NCBI RefSeq assembly: GCF_018598225.1
Contig: NZ_JAHESF010000013.1
Coordinates: 62,001-126,000, forward strand
Origin: Chryseosolibacter histidinae
Lineage (GTDB): Bacteria > Bacteroidota > Bacteroidia > Cytophagales > Cyclobacteriaceae
DNA: 64,000 nucleotides
Direction: 5' to 3'
Shown: piece by piece, positions 52,991 to 62,314 of the stretch
Position numbering within the stretch: the first letter of the stretch is position 1
How the letters are laid out: every line of letters begins with the position of its first letter
Notes under the pieces: model-generated
The model's input: only the letters and a program-made list of their open reading frames with translations
Told to the model about the DNA's origin: nothing
Databases searched by the model: none
Made by a program: the position numbers and the translations under genes

Positions 52991-53049
52991 AGGATTTATC
53001 ACTCAACCCTGGCTTTTTCCGGATAACATGGATTTGCTATATTGACTGT

Positions 53050-54114
53050 ATGGTTGACTTCATTCTGGTAGTCTTGAAATATGCAGCCACGTTGCTTAGT
53101 GGCTTCTTCGGTGTCTATGGCCTCTTGCTCGACTTCAAAGACAAAGATGGCAAGATCACAAAGGCGGGCAGGTTTGCGCTCTATGTAATTATTATTTCCG
53201 GAGTGATTGCATTGGTAACTCAATCCATCGAGCTTTATATAGATAATCAGAAGTCGATCAGTGATGGCCAGAGAATATTGGCACAGCTTGATCAAAACAC
53301 CAAAGTGCTTAATGGGCTTGACCGTACACTGAATCCGATCGAAGACCTCACTGTTTCTTATGATGTGATAATTCCATCCAACCATACCCGTCTCAAATCT
53401 TACACTTCAAGTTTGTTCAAAAACCTCCATGAGCTTTTGGATACGATGAAGTACAATGCTTCCCTTCAAAGCCGGCTTTGGAGACATGGTATACTTGCAT
53501 CAAGGGTAGCCGGAATGGAACACATTCCAACAATAGAAGAAGTTGAGCTATCAAGGCAATGTTGGTTGCTTCCACACCGGAACGAATTCACGCATACCAT
53601 CCTGGCATATTCCGATGTTGATCTCGTATTCTTCCGCAACCCCCTTCCGATCGACAGCTTAAGGAAGATTCGTTTTTCCGCTTATTCGTCGGGAGATCTT
53701 AGCATGAGCCTTACCAGCGGGCTTATTCCTCAAGGTCTTTCAGGTGAACATACAATAACAGTAGACTTCCCTCAAAATACCATCGCGTTGAAAGCTAGAA
53801 ATTTAAGATCTGATCCGCAATACTGGTTAAACAATGGCAGGGTGTTGAGCATCCCGGACTTGTTAGGATGCCAGTTGATTCTCCACCTGCCAGGCATCAT
53901 GGACTCCGGAAATGAAGAACACGATCAATATTTAAGAGACGTTCGTAAGGATTTTGAATTGCACGATCTTGAGATCAGTATGTCGAAAGGACGAAGGTAC
54001 TGGATCCATCGCGATCAGCTGACAAAAATTGAAAGTAGCGATGGCATGCCCACGTATGTGTTTCAATTCCCGTCAACAGACGAAGAATTATGGCGTATGG
54101 ACATATTGCGATAA
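53050..54114 (+). CDS. Unknown membrane-anchored protein
   Basis: Not recognised. 354 residues with two N-terminal membrane helices (FILVVLKYAATLLSGFFGVYGLLL and FALYVIIISGVIALV) and a long soluble C-terminal part beginning with a coiled-coil-like stretch (NQKSISDGQRILAQLDQNTKVL). The rest has mixed alpha/beta character without a known motif. The sequence looks more AT-rich than the neighbours, and the gene lies directly after the duplicated tRNA-Asp segment, which would fit acquisition by transfer. No integrase is present, so this is weak. Confidence 0.6.
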   Translation: MVDFILVVLKYAATLLSGFFGVYGLLLDFKDKDGKITKAGRFALYVIIISGVIALVTQSIELYIDNQKSISDGQRILAQLDQNTKVLNGLDRTLNPIEDLTVSYDVIIPSNHTRLKSYTSSLFKNLHELLDTMKYNASLQSRLWRHGILASRVAGMEHIPTIEEVELSRQCWLLPHRNEFTHTILAYSDVDLVFFRNPLPIDSLRKIRFSAYSSGDLSMSLTSGLIPQGLSGEHTITVDFPQNTIALKARNLRSDPQYWLNNGRVLSIPDLLGCQLILHLPGIMDSGNEEHDQYLRDVRKDFELHDLEISMSKGRRYWIHRDQLTKIESSDGMPTYVFQFPSTDEELWRMDILR

Positions 54115-54145
54115 TATTGGTACCAGCCCGTGCAGGAACAACCTA

Positions 54146-55567
54146 TTACAACATCACCCCTACCGAATATCCAGGCCAGAGCAGGGCGTGATACTGACGC
54201 AACTTTCCGGCTTCGAAGGTTTTGCTTCTGATCTCAAAGGCCGATTCGCCAATCGCCGGATCGTAAAGAAAATAATTGACGGCAACACCACCATACCGGT
54301 ATACAGATCTCAGGATCTTAGATCCTTTTCTGCCCCACTCAAAATGAAGCCGCGATACCAGGTTAAATCTCTTATCCACTTCCATCCACTCACGGTTCAG
54401 GTGAAGGAACCGGATGCCATAGGTCATCACGCGCAGCTCGTTCCGCTTGTCGAAAGGACGGATCGAAGCTTTGTTTAACAATATTTTCTGAAATCCCCAG
54501 CCAAAGCCCCAGTGCTTTTCGTTCGGATCGTAGCCGAGAATGAGCGCGTTCTGGTTAAGCTTCTTGTTGTCTTCGAGATACGGCATCCCGATAGGCCCTG
54601 CAACGGTCCAGGTACAGTTCTGGCAATTACCTGTGGTGTATTCAAGATTGGCCGGAAAGAGCTCGTTGAAGTGAACTTTGAAAACAGATCCGGTAGACCC
54701 GAGGTTGAGCAAGCCGATGGGTGTACCGGCGTCAGCGAACTCCTTCGACTTCAGTTTTTGGTAAAAGTTGATCAACCCGATCTGTGTGCCTCTCGCTTCT
54801 CCGCCAAAGTTGATGAGCCCGATCTGCGTGCCGTGCATCTCCTTGCTGAAGTTGAACAACCCGATCTGAAGCGATCTGGCTTTTGTGGGAGGCGTTGAAT
54901 TTTTCCCCTGCATGGAACGCGCCTTGTTGATGAGGGCGATCTGTGTACCTGAGAGGTAGCTGTCAGTATAGTTGAAGAAGCCCGCAACCTGAAGTCCGGC
55001 TACGGATCCTTTCGCAGCGTTGTAGAATCCCGCAAGGTGAACACCCAAAGAAAAACCACCCGTGCTGTTACCGATGCCGGCGATCTGCAGGCCGGTAAAA
55101 TTGTTGCCGGTGTGATTCAGTCCCGCGGAGATCTGCGCACCCCTGGTATGATTGAGCACATAGTTGAGAAAACCTGCGACCTGAAAGCCCATGTGATTTA
55201 CTTCATAGTTGTCGTGGATCAGGGCACGCTCTTCCCATAACGTGAGGTTGACGAAAGCGTTGGCGCCGATGATGTTGGCAAACCCGGCGAGCTGAATACC
55301 GGAGGAGCTTCGGAAGTGTGAGTTGGTGATCAGTCCTGCTTCGAAAGTTCGGTTGCTGGCCGAAAGCCCGCCGAACAGGTTCAAAGAATACTTGTTTATA
55401 TACGATCCGCTGCTGATGCCATTGGTGCTGATGCCCGGAAATAGCGATAGCTGAAACGTTCTCTCATAGAGGCGGATCTTCTTTTTCGCTTCTTCCTCCT
55501 GACCAAATGCCATCAAGGGCACCATCGTCAGGCAGACAAGGCTGTTCAGGTAGGTCTTAAGGGGCAT
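54146..55567 (-). CDS. Surface repeat protein of the LA_2272 type
   Basis: A 473-residue exported protein (signal peptide ending MAFGQ). Residues ~90-290 contain about twelve degenerate repeats of the form G-x-Q-(I/V)-(A/G)-G-x-x-N, such as GIQLAGFAN, GFQVAGFLN, GLQIAGIGN, GLQVAGFFN, GTQIALIN, LQIGLFN, GTQIGLINF (twice) and GTPIGLLN. This is typical of the LA_2272-type surface repeat family and suggests a regular beta structure. The C-terminal ~150 residues (GFGWGFQKILL to GYSVGVML) look like outer-membrane strands. Function unknown; it is probably an outer-membrane or surface-exposed protein. The call rests on the repeat pattern. Confidence 0.8.
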   Translation of the reverse strand: MPLKTYLNSLVCLTMVPLMAFGQEEEAKKKIRLYERTFQLSLFPGISTNGISSGSYINKYSLNLFGGLSASNRTFEAGLITNSHFRSSSGIQLAGFANIIGANAFVNLTLWEERALIHDNYEVNHMGFQVAGFLNYVLNHTRGAQISAGLNHTGNNFTGLQIAGIGNSTGGFSLGVHLAGFYNAAKGSVAGLQVAGFFNYTDSYLSGTQIALINKARSMQGKNSTPPTKARSLQIGLFNFSKEMHGTQIGLINFGGEARGTQIGLINFYQKLKSKEFADAGTPIGLLNLGSTGSVFKVHFNELFPANLEYTTGNCQNCTWTVAGPIGMPYLEDNKKLNQNALILGYDPNEKHWGFGWGFQKILLNKASIRPFDKRNELRVMTYGIRFLHLNREWMEVDKRFNLVSRLHFEWGRKGSKILRSVYRYGGVAVNYFLYDPAIGESAFEIRSKTFEAGKLRQYHALLWPGYSVGVML

Positions 55568-55804
55568 CTTTTAGTAAACAAACAACGGGTGGCCCGCTGA
55601 ATTATTGCCGGAGATGCAAAGAATCAAGTTCTGATCTCCCGAAATGATCGATACCCACAAGCCGGTCTTGCATAATATTGCTGTTCTTTTCAGATCGCAT
55701 GAAACAACCTGGGCAACGCTGTGCGCCCTATTGTATATTCAATTGATTTTGTGCCGAAGGAAGATCTGATCACTATCATTTACAGCTAACCCTGCGATCG
55801 TACT

Positions 55805-56581
55805 ATGAACAATGCGTATTTATTAAAGTCGGGCCGGATCATTTTTGCCATCGGCATGATGGGCCTGGGTATCTATTGTCTCGTCTTTCAAAATTTTATC
55901 GTGGCGCGCCCCCCGGGCTGGAAAGTTCCTGTGAGCATGCTGGTAGCGTACACCTCTGGCTCGCTGCTGGTCATCGCTTCTGTTTTGATACTCTTTAATA
56001 AAAAGGCTGGCATTGCAGCGCTGGTCATGGGCGCGGTGATCCTCATCTTCTCCGTGTTTAAGAACTTCCCGAATTTTGGTCCTGATGCCGTGGGCGCTTA
56101 CAAAGCCCTGGCTTATTTCGGAGCGGCGCTGATCGTCTTTGCTGCTTCGTTACCGGACGATGCAGGTTTTAAAAACCGTCTGCTCAGCGATAGGAATTTT
56201 TCCAGGTGGATTTTTATTTCCGGATGCGTGTTGCTGGCGGCGTTCTTTATTATTGGCGGACGGGCACATTTCAAGTGGGCCGATGGCGTGCAGTACCTCA
56301 TTCCGGAATACATTCCATGGCGACTCTTCTGGACCTATTTCGCCGGCGTGTGCTTATTCGCGGGAGGCATCGGTCTGCTCCTGCCACCCACCAGGAAGCT
56401 CGCGGCTATTCTCTCCGGCGTGATGATCATGGGATGGGTGCTCCTGTTACACCTTCCCCGGTTAATATACAATCCCACCGATCCCGACATCCGGTTAGAA
56501 ATTTTCGAAGCCACTGCCTTTTCAGGGATCTTCTTTTTTGTGGCGGGGATGGTAACGAAGCGAGGTGCTTTAAATACATAA
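55805..56581 (+). CDS. DoxX-like integral membrane protein
   Basis: A 258-residue protein with about seven or eight hydrophobic helices (RIIFAIGMMGLGIYCLVF; MLVAYTSGSLLVIASVLILF; AALVMGAVILIFSVF; WIFISGCVLLAAFFIIGG; GVCLFAGGIGLLL; LAAILSGVMIMGWVLLLHLPRL). The pattern of small helices with GxGLL and LLLHLPR resembles the DoxX/DUF417 group, whose members are linked to redox functions. This is a loose call. It appears monocistronic and ends at a GC-rich inverted repeat. Confidence 0.65.
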   Translation: MNNAYLLKSGRIIFAIGMMGLGIYCLVFQNFIVARPPGWKVPVSMLVAYTSGSLLVIASVLILFNKKAGIAALVMGAVILIFSVFKNFPNFGPDAVGAYKALAYFGAALIVFAASLPDDAGFKNRLLSDRNFSRWIFISGCVLLAAFFIIGGRAHFKWADGVQYLIPEYIPWRLFWTYFAGVCLFAGGIGLLLPPTRKLAAILSGVMIMGWVLLLHLPRLIYNPTDPDIRLEIFEATAFSGIFFFVAGMVTKRGALNT

Positions 56582-56672
56582 CCGCAGAGATCGCGGAGAG
56601 GCCGCGGAGGGCCGCAAAGTTTCTATGCATTTCCTCTAAAGGTTCTTTGCGCTTTCTCTGCGATCTCCGCGG
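56582..56672. repeat. CCGCAGAGATCGCGGAG inverted repeat
   Basis: Left arm 56582-56598 and right arm 56656-56672 are complementary over 17 bases with two mismatches. The unit lies between convergent genes and could end transcription both ways. It belongs to the CGCAGAG/CTCTGCG repeat kind seen in many genomes. Confidence 0.75.
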
Positions 56673-56680
56673 TTTGCATT

Positions 56681-59600
56681 TTAGGACTTCCTCCCTTTTT
56701 TATCCTTTCCAAGCCCTACCTGGAAGTTGTCGGGTTTACCGGTGACCTTCAGGTTCATGAAGGCGATCTTTTTGTCTTTGTCGATGTACTCGATTTCGTC
56801 AACCTGGTTGATGTCTACCTCCTCTTGTTTGCGATTGAACAACGCGCTGAACCCAACCCTGGTCACCATTTTCATCGGGACACGCAGGTAGTATTCCATG
56901 CTGAGATCGAGCGATTGCTTGCCCGACATCTGTATGTATCCGAGCGATGAGTTGATCTCCATTGCAGGGATATCGAGCACGCCATTGGTGAAGGTCAGTT
57001 TGTTGTGCAGCGTATCGAAGCGGATCAGCCGTAGGTTCTTGTCTTTGAAGTAGCTGGCCATAGCCTGCATCGGCGCAAAGTCCACCAGGCTTCCGTTGTA
57101 GATGGTGAGGTTCATCTCCGCTTTGGTGTTGCTCACGATCGGCACCAGGTCAGGGTGCACCTGCACATAACTTCTGATCTGCCCGCTGACACGCCCTTTC
57201 AGGTTTTTGTTCACCACCACATCCTGGCCGAAGTGGTCGAACTTGAGCAGCATTTTTTCAAGGTCTACCTGGTCAAGTTTGATCCGGCTCCGGAAATAGA
57301 TCTTGTCTGGATTGCTGCCGTTGAATTTTCCGCGCACACCCACTGTGCCACCGGCTACTTTCATGCTGATGGTATCGACGGTGATCGTCTGGTCCTGCAT
57401 CATCGTGATCTTGGCATTCACGTCTTTCAGCCAGAGTCTGTTGTATTTCAGTTTGCCGATGTTGACCTGCGCATTAAAATCCGAGAACGGGATCATAAAA
57501 ATATTGAAGGCCTCCTTGTGCGGGGTTGAATCCACCTTGGCAACAACCGCCGTATTCCTGGAACCTCTCCTGGTTCGCGCCTGGCTTGGAGCAAGATCGT
57601 ACTTGCTGATCTCGTCGGCATCCAGCAATTGAGATTTGAACTGCAGTGAGTTCGCGACCTTGTTGTTATACCGGTCCGTGCCCTTGAAGTAGTATTTCAG
57701 GTTGATGTCGAAATCAGTGTTGCCGATCTTTCCCCGCATGGTATCGAGGCTGAGGATCTTGCTGCCGTACTTCACACCGCCGCTGATGCTGTGCAATTTC
57801 AGGTTGTGTTGCTTCAGGTCGGCAGTGACGTTCGCGATCTTGGCTTTGGCGAACCTGAAGATAGTGTCGTACCGCAGATCGACCTTTGCCCTGAGCCACA
57901 CGTTGCTGAGCGCTTCACGCCGGTAGCCCCTGGGAAGATATCTGCGGATCTCCCTGCCGAAGACATCGCGCAGCGCAAAACGGTTCGATTTGAAATCAAA
58001 GGCGATCTGCGTTTTCCCCTTCTTCAGGTCATCGAACCAGAGGTTGTAGTTGACGACCCGTCCTTTGAAGTTGATGTCAGAGCTGTCGATCATGCCCGTG
58101 AGGTCGCGAAGCCGCAAAAGGGTGTCATTAATTTGAACTGTTGCGTTCAGGTTTTTAACGGTATGCGCATATTTTTTGAACGAGCCCTGCAGGTTCTTCA
58201 TCTCGAATGTTCCTTTGGGCAGCGGCGCAGGATCCAGCAGCTCCTCAACGGTGGTCTCGAACGCAAGACCGATGTTGAACCCGTGAACTTCTTCGTTCCA
58301 CCGGCGTGCCAGGGCGGTGTCATACGACAAGAGGTCTGACAGCACCAGTTGATTGCTGCCCGCGTTCAGCGCCAGCTTGATCGTTTTGTGACGGTCGCGC
58401 AAAAAGCCCCGCACATCGCTGATAGAGCCATTGAGCGTGAGGTCTGATTGCCCGATCTTTAATGAAGCGCCACTCACAGTTACCCTACCGTTTTTCATTT
58501 CGGCCGAGATGTTCATGTCCCTTACGGGATGCGGATACCCCGGAATATGAAACGAAAGGTTCTCCACCGTGAGGCGGCTTTCAATACCTTCCTTCAATTT
58601 GTTCAGCGATTCTTCCGGCAGGTTGATATCATGAACCTCCCTGAAATTCATATCGAGCTTGATCTTGCCCGTCATCTGCTTCAGATCGGGGATGCCCAGG
58701 AACTCTCCCAGGAACTTCAGCTCGAGCTCGGAGCTCACGAGTATCAGCGCCTGGGGCCGGGTGAAGTCACGCACCACGAAGTGTCCTTTAAAGATTCCTT
58801 TTTCCGGTCGCGCGCTGATGTTGAGCATGCGCAGCTCGGAGGTCTTTAACGAATGTTCACTGCCATTGGTATAGTATCCCTTGAAGCCAAGCTGGTCGAG
58901 TTTTTTGTTTGCGCCCGTGTTCAGGAACCACGCCTCTTCGCAGCCAAACGTGACCTGGATCAGCGGAAGCTGTTCTTCCGTTACCTTGCCTTGCACTACC
59001 GCATCGAAGTAGAGGCGCCCGTCATACTGAAATGGTTGCAGGTCTTCTTTTACATGATGCGGAAGAAAAGCCGTGAGCAGATTGAAATCCTGCCGATCGC
59101 CTTTGATCTTCAGGTTAAGATCGAGGGTATCCGAAAGATCGACATATCCTTTCACGTTGAAGCCGGCCTCCTCAACTTTGAAATTACAGTGTAAAATGTC
59201 CAGGCGGTTTGCATGCCGTTTATAACCTGCGGCGATGTCGAGCTGAAATCTTTTATTGTGAAACAGCGCGGTATCGGTTTCAGTGGTAATGTCGAGGACC
59301 ATTTCGCTGGTTAGTACCGCTGTAAGAACACTGCTGTCCATCTTGAAAGACGAGGTGAGCTTGTCGACACGGCTGCTGTATTTTCTGCCACTGGTCTTAT
59401 CCAGGAAAGAGATGTTCAGGTCACTGAGCACGGCTTTCTCCAGGTCGATGGTGAGTGAAGAAGCGGAATCCTTTGCTGCCGGTTGAGCGGTTGTAGAATC
59501 CGCGCTGGCACTATTGGCTTCCACGAGGTTGATCTTACCATCTTTTTCCCGCACAAGCGCAAGGTAGCCCCCTTTGAGAAACAGTTTTTTCACTTTGTAA

Positions 59601-59926
59601 TTTTCCTCCAGGAGATCGGGCAGGCTGAAGCCGACATAGAGGCGGTCAAACTGATAAATAGGCGTTCCCGTTTTTTCTTTATCTGCGAAAAAACGCCCGT
59701 TGTGAAGCGCGATGGAGATGTACGGGAAATTCCGGAAAAGGGAGATCCTGCTCTTTTCAACCGAAAGCTCACCTTTCAGTTGTTTATTCACTTCGCCGAT
59801 GGCCAGGGTCACCAGTCGTTCCTGCTGGGTCGACAGCACCAAAAAACTGATACCGGCAAACGCGCCAATAGCGATGATGATAATAAGGAGTGGCCTTACA
59901 ATCCATTTCCTGACAGTGGGATTCAT
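56681..59926 (-). CDS. AsmA-like envelope assembly/lipid-transport protein
   Basis: A 1081-residue protein with one N-terminal membrane helix (LLIIIIAIGAFAGISFLVL, ~12-32) and a long periplasmic body made of repeated beta-strand pairs, the AsmA/YhdP bridge-like pattern. The start (QQERLVTLAIGEVNKQLKGELSVEKSRISLFRNFPYISIALHNG) is typical of the N-terminal AsmA domain in Bacteroidota. The end (VDFAPMQAMASYFKDKNLRLIRFDTLHNKLTFTNGVLDIPAMEINSSLGYIQMSG is the AsmA C-terminal core) matches the AsmA-like C-terminal domain. Such proteins help lipid movement to the outer membrane. Monocistronic; no neighbour hints at a more specific role. Confidence 0.9.
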   Translation of the reverse strand: MNPTVRKWIVRPLLIIIIAIGAFAGISFLVLSTQQERLVTLAIGEVNKQLKGELSVEKSRISLFRNFPYISIALHNGRFFADKEKTGTPIYQFDRLYVGFSLPDLLEENYKVKKLFLKGGYLALVREKDGKINLVEANSASADSTTAQPAAKDSASSLTIDLEKAVLSDLNISFLDKTSGRKYSSRVDKLTSSFKMDSSVLTAVLTSEMVLDITTETDTALFHNKRFQLDIAAGYKRHANRLDILHCNFKVEEAGFNVKGYVDLSDTLDLNLKIKGDRQDFNLLTAFLPHHVKEDLQPFQYDGRLYFDAVVQGKVTEEQLPLIQVTFGCEEAWFLNTGANKKLDQLGFKGYYTNGSEHSLKTSELRMLNISARPEKGIFKGHFVVRDFTRPQALILVSSELELKFLGEFLGIPDLKQMTGKIKLDMNFREVHDINLPEESLNKLKEGIESRLTVENLSFHIPGYPHPVRDMNISAEMKNGRVTVSGASLKIGQSDLTLNGSISDVRGFLRDRHKTIKLALNAGSNQLVLSDLLSYDTALARRWNEEVHGFNIGLAFETTVEELLDPAPLPKGTFEMKNLQGSFKKYAHTVKNLNATVQINDTLLRLRDLTGMIDSSDINFKGRVVNYNLWFDDLKKGKTQIAFDFKSNRFALRDVFGREIRRYLPRGYRREALSNVWLRAKVDLRYDTIFRFAKAKIANVTADLKQHNLKLHSISGGVKYGSKILSLDTMRGKIGNTDFDINLKYYFKGTDRYNNKVANSLQFKSQLLDADEISKYDLAPSQARTRRGSRNTAVVAKVDSTPHKEAFNIFMIPFSDFNAQVNIGKLKYNRLWLKDVNAKITMMQDQTITVDTISMKVAGGTVGVRGKFNGSNPDKIYFRSRIKLDQVDLEKMLLKFDHFGQDVVVNKNLKGRVSGQIRSYVQVHPDLVPIVSNTKAEMNLTIYNGSLVDFAPMQAMASYFKDKNLRLIRFDTLHNKLTFTNGVLDIPAMEINSSLGYIQMSGKQSLDLSMEYYLRVPMKMVTRVGFSALFNRKQEEVDINQVDEIEYIDKDKKIAFMNLKVTGKPDNFQVGLGKDKKGRKS

Positions 59927-60057
59927 GAGAGCTTATTCGATGTCAACAGGACCTTTTAGCAATTATTAGTCCTAAACGCTGAAAACAGCTTACAAATATC
60001 GAGTTCCGAAGAGAAATTTGAAGGGAAACCGAAGTGTTTTTTTCGAAGTCAGTTCGT

Positions 60058-60320
60058 TAAGTCCACGGTCCACAGACCACGGTCCACGGCAGTTCAGTGT
60101 TGCCTCCAACACCAAAGGTCAAATCCGATCAGTAAAACGCAGAAGATCATTACTCCGCGCTCACTGTGGACTCTTCTGCACCCCTAAAAAAGTCAAAAAC
60201 TGCTTCCAATGAAAGATGCAATCGTATGCTATCATTGTCTGACGTTCGTGTCCCGCACGATCACGCAGGTTTACGCGGAAATTTTTGAGTGAGTCTGCGA
60301 ACATCTGCGCAATCTGCGGG
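60058..60320. repeat. GTCCAC repeat copy D and CTGCGxAATCTGCG repeat
   Basis: GTCCACGGTCCACAGACCACGG lies at about 60060-60090 with a complementary CACTGTGGACTC at about 60163-60175, the same kind of repeat as around 2150-4275. A second repeat type, CACGCAGGTTTACGCG and CTGCGCAATCTGCGGG, follows at 60258-60320. The 59927-60373 gap holds no gene that I can support. Confidence 0.65.
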
Positions 60321-60373
60321 AGATGCATTTAGAATTTCCAAACTTCAACTCAGATCCAATCCAAAGAAGCACC

Positions 60374-60988
60374 ATGAAAAAGATATCCGGCATTATGATC
60401 CTGGTCGTCATACTGATTGAATCCGGTCAGATCGCGGCCCAACCAACAAGTATATCCAACAACAAAATGACAAACGCTTCACTCGACAAAAATGGGAACC
60501 TGGTTATCACGCCCTCCGGCACTTCGTCTTCGCGTGATTTTGATTTCCTTATGGGAAACCACAACGTGCATCACAAATTCTTAACGGCACGCCTGGAGGG
60601 CACCAAAACCTGGGCTGAATTTGACGGAACCCACCAGATGCAGCCCCTGCTGGGCGGTAAGGGTAATTTAGAGCAGCATCAGATGACCGATCCCAAAGGC
60701 AACCCGGTTGAAGGTGTAGCCTTCCGGTTGTTCAACCCCGTTACCAGACTCTGGAGCATCTATTGGGCAGACAGCAGAACGGTGACCATGGATGTGCCCG
60801 TGGTCGGCTCTTTCGAAAATGGCATCGGGTACTTTTATGCCAAAGACGTGTTCAACAACAAACCGGTGCTCATCCAGTTTAAATGGGATGCCAGCAACCC
60901 GGGCAAACCGGTGTGGAGCCAGGCATTTTCTACTGACAACGGGGAAACATGGGAGTGGAACTGGTATATGTACTTCACTAAAAAGTAA
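60374..60988 (+). CDS. Secreted protein, first of a tandem paralogous pair
   Basis: A 204-residue exported protein (KKISGIMILVVILIESGQIAAQ is the signal peptide), starting at the ATG at 60374; an upstream in-frame ATG at 60323 would bury the signal peptide. The body (RDFDFLMGNHNVHHK, GTHQMQPLLGGKGNLEQH, RLWSIYWADS, PVVGSFENGIGYFY, WSQAFSTDNGETWEWNW) resembles DUF1579-type lipocalin-like folds by its FDFxxG and final TW/WNW motifs. Function unknown. It shares these motifs in order with the next gene, 12 bases downstream. Confidence 0.8.
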   Translation: MKKISGIMILVVILIESGQIAAQPTSISNNKMTNASLDKNGNLVITPSGTSSSRDFDFLMGNHNVHHKFLTARLEGTKTWAEFDGTHQMQPLLGGKGNLEQHQMTDPKGNPVEGVAFRLFNPVTRLWSIYWADSRTVTMDVPVVGSFENGIGYFYAKDVFNNKPVLIQFKWDASNPGKPVWSQAFSTDNGETWEWNWYMYFTKK

Positions 60989-61000
60989 TGATAATTACGC

Positions 61001-61624
61001 ATGAAAAGAAGAATCGTTAGCTCCGGCATAATAGCTTGCCTGTTGATAATGGGCATCAAAGGGTTCTGCCAGGAAGAAAAGTCCGGTGCCGACGTGCGTG
61101 CCATCCCGAAAGTAAAATTCAACGCGGCAGGCGAGCTTGAAATAATGCCGTCACCCACCTCCTCGCCGAATGATTTCGATTTCTATGTCGGCGCATGGAA
61201 GGTTCACAACCTCCGGCAAAAGAAAACGAACGATGGAAAGATCACCTGGATAGAATTTGAAGCAACGTCAACGATGAACAAAATGCTCAGGGGGCTTGGC
61301 AACATCGATTATTTTGCTGCGGACATCGAGGGCAAACCCATTGAAGGCATGACACTTCGGTTGTTCGATCCGAAGAAAAAACTATGGAGCATCTACTGGG
61401 CCAGCTCCAACGATGGCGTATTGGGCATGCCTCCCGTGGTGGGCTCTTTCGAAAACAAGGTGGGGTACTTCTTCTCGCAGGACATTTACGAAGGCGCCAG
61501 TATCATCACAGTGTACCGGTGGGATGCCCGCGATGCCGGTAAACCGGTCTGGAGCCAAACCTACTCGGAAGACAACGGGCAAACATGGAAAGAATGGAAT
61601 TGGGTGATGCATATGAGCAAATAG
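61001..61624 (+). CDS. Secreted protein, second of a tandem paralogous pair
   Basis: A 207-residue exported protein with signal peptide IVSSGIIACLLIMGIKGFCQ. It repeats the motif order of its upstream neighbour: NDFDFYVGAWKVHN, NKMLRGLGNIDYF, KKLWSIYWASS, PVVGSFENKVGYFFSQDIY, WSQTYSEDNGQTWKEWNW. The two clearly arose by tandem duplication and are cotranscribed. Function unknown; a DUF1579-like fold is a loose suggestion. Confidence 0.8.
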   Translation: MKRRIVSSGIIACLLIMGIKGFCQEEKSGADVRAIPKVKFNAAGELEIMPSPTSSPNDFDFYVGAWKVHNLRQKKTNDGKITWIEFEATSTMNKMLRGLGNIDYFAADIEGKPIEGMTLRLFDPKKKLWSIYWASSNDGVLGMPPVVGSFENKVGYFFSQDIYEGASIITVYRWDARDAGKPVWSQTYSEDNGQTWKEWNWVMHMSK

Positions 61625-61772
61625 ATCCTGGCAACCACTGCTGTCAGGACCTATTAGTTACGGCTTACTATCAATATCTGTTAGCTCACATCGATATTAC
61701 CCTTCGTAGCCACGCGCTGGCGTAACTGTCCCTCGATAAACATGATGGCGATTGTTTCCTGTTACAGCTGTT

Positions 61773-62153
61773 TCAATAAAAGAACTGCTCCAATACGATC
61801 TGGCCGTCTTTTACCTCATATAACATGATCTCCTCGATCTTGATTCTTCCATGATCTTTGGTAGTAACTTCAACGCCTCTTCCTACCGCAAAATGATTAC
61901 CGGCAACAACGGGCTGGGTTGTATAAGCGCCATGAAATTGCTCGATCCGCTCCACAAAGTCCATTCCTTTTTTGCGAACCGGAAGCTTGCCTTCCGCATA
62001 ACCGAAATACGGTGAATTTTCAGGATCTATACTCCTGACATTGTCGGCAAAAAGTTCGTCCTGGATCTCGAACCATTTTTCCTGCTGAGCAAGTTCATTG
62101 AATCGGGCTGCAACTTCCTGTGTTGTCATGTCTCTGCTTGTTACGTTTGTCAT
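61773..62153 (-). CDS. SnoaL-like (NTF2-fold) protein
   Basis: A 126-residue cytoplasmic protein of the NTF2/SnoaL-like group. It has VAARFNELAQQEKWFEIQDELFADNVRSIDPENSP at the start, then the pattern VRKKGMDFVERIEQFHGAY and a closing KIEEIMLYEVKDGQIVLEQFFY typical of the cone-shaped fold. Such proteins bind or isomerise small molecules; the ligand is unknown. The 150 bases downstream hold no gene that I can support. Confidence 0.85.
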   Translation of the reverse strand: MTNVTSRDMTTQEVAARFNELAQQEKWFEIQDELFADNVRSIDPENSPYFGYAEGKLPVRKKGMDFVERIEQFHGAYTTQPVVAGNHFAVGRGVEVTTKDHGRIKIEEIMLYEVKDGQIVLEQFFY

Positions 62154-62314
62154 TGGTTTATTTTTTTAATGGACCATCGATTATTGAAAAGTACTACCGC
62201 TCCGCAGCAAAGTTTTTATGCCGCGTGGTAATTACATTAGCAAAGTAAATGTCTGAAAAGGTGACTTATGCGGTGTAAAATGGACCTTATAAGGGGGAGA
62301 TTTGGACTTGCCCC
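62154..62314. other. Short AT-rich spacer, no feature seen
   Basis: Spacer between the two SnoaL-type genes. No hairpin or recognised promoter element stands out. Confidence 0.4.

Noticed and set aside
61683-61742. A 20-codon minus-strand frame starting MFIEGQLRQRVATKGN
   Set aside because: Too short to judge and without conserved motif; it might be a remnant of a lost gene's 3' end, but nothing supports that.
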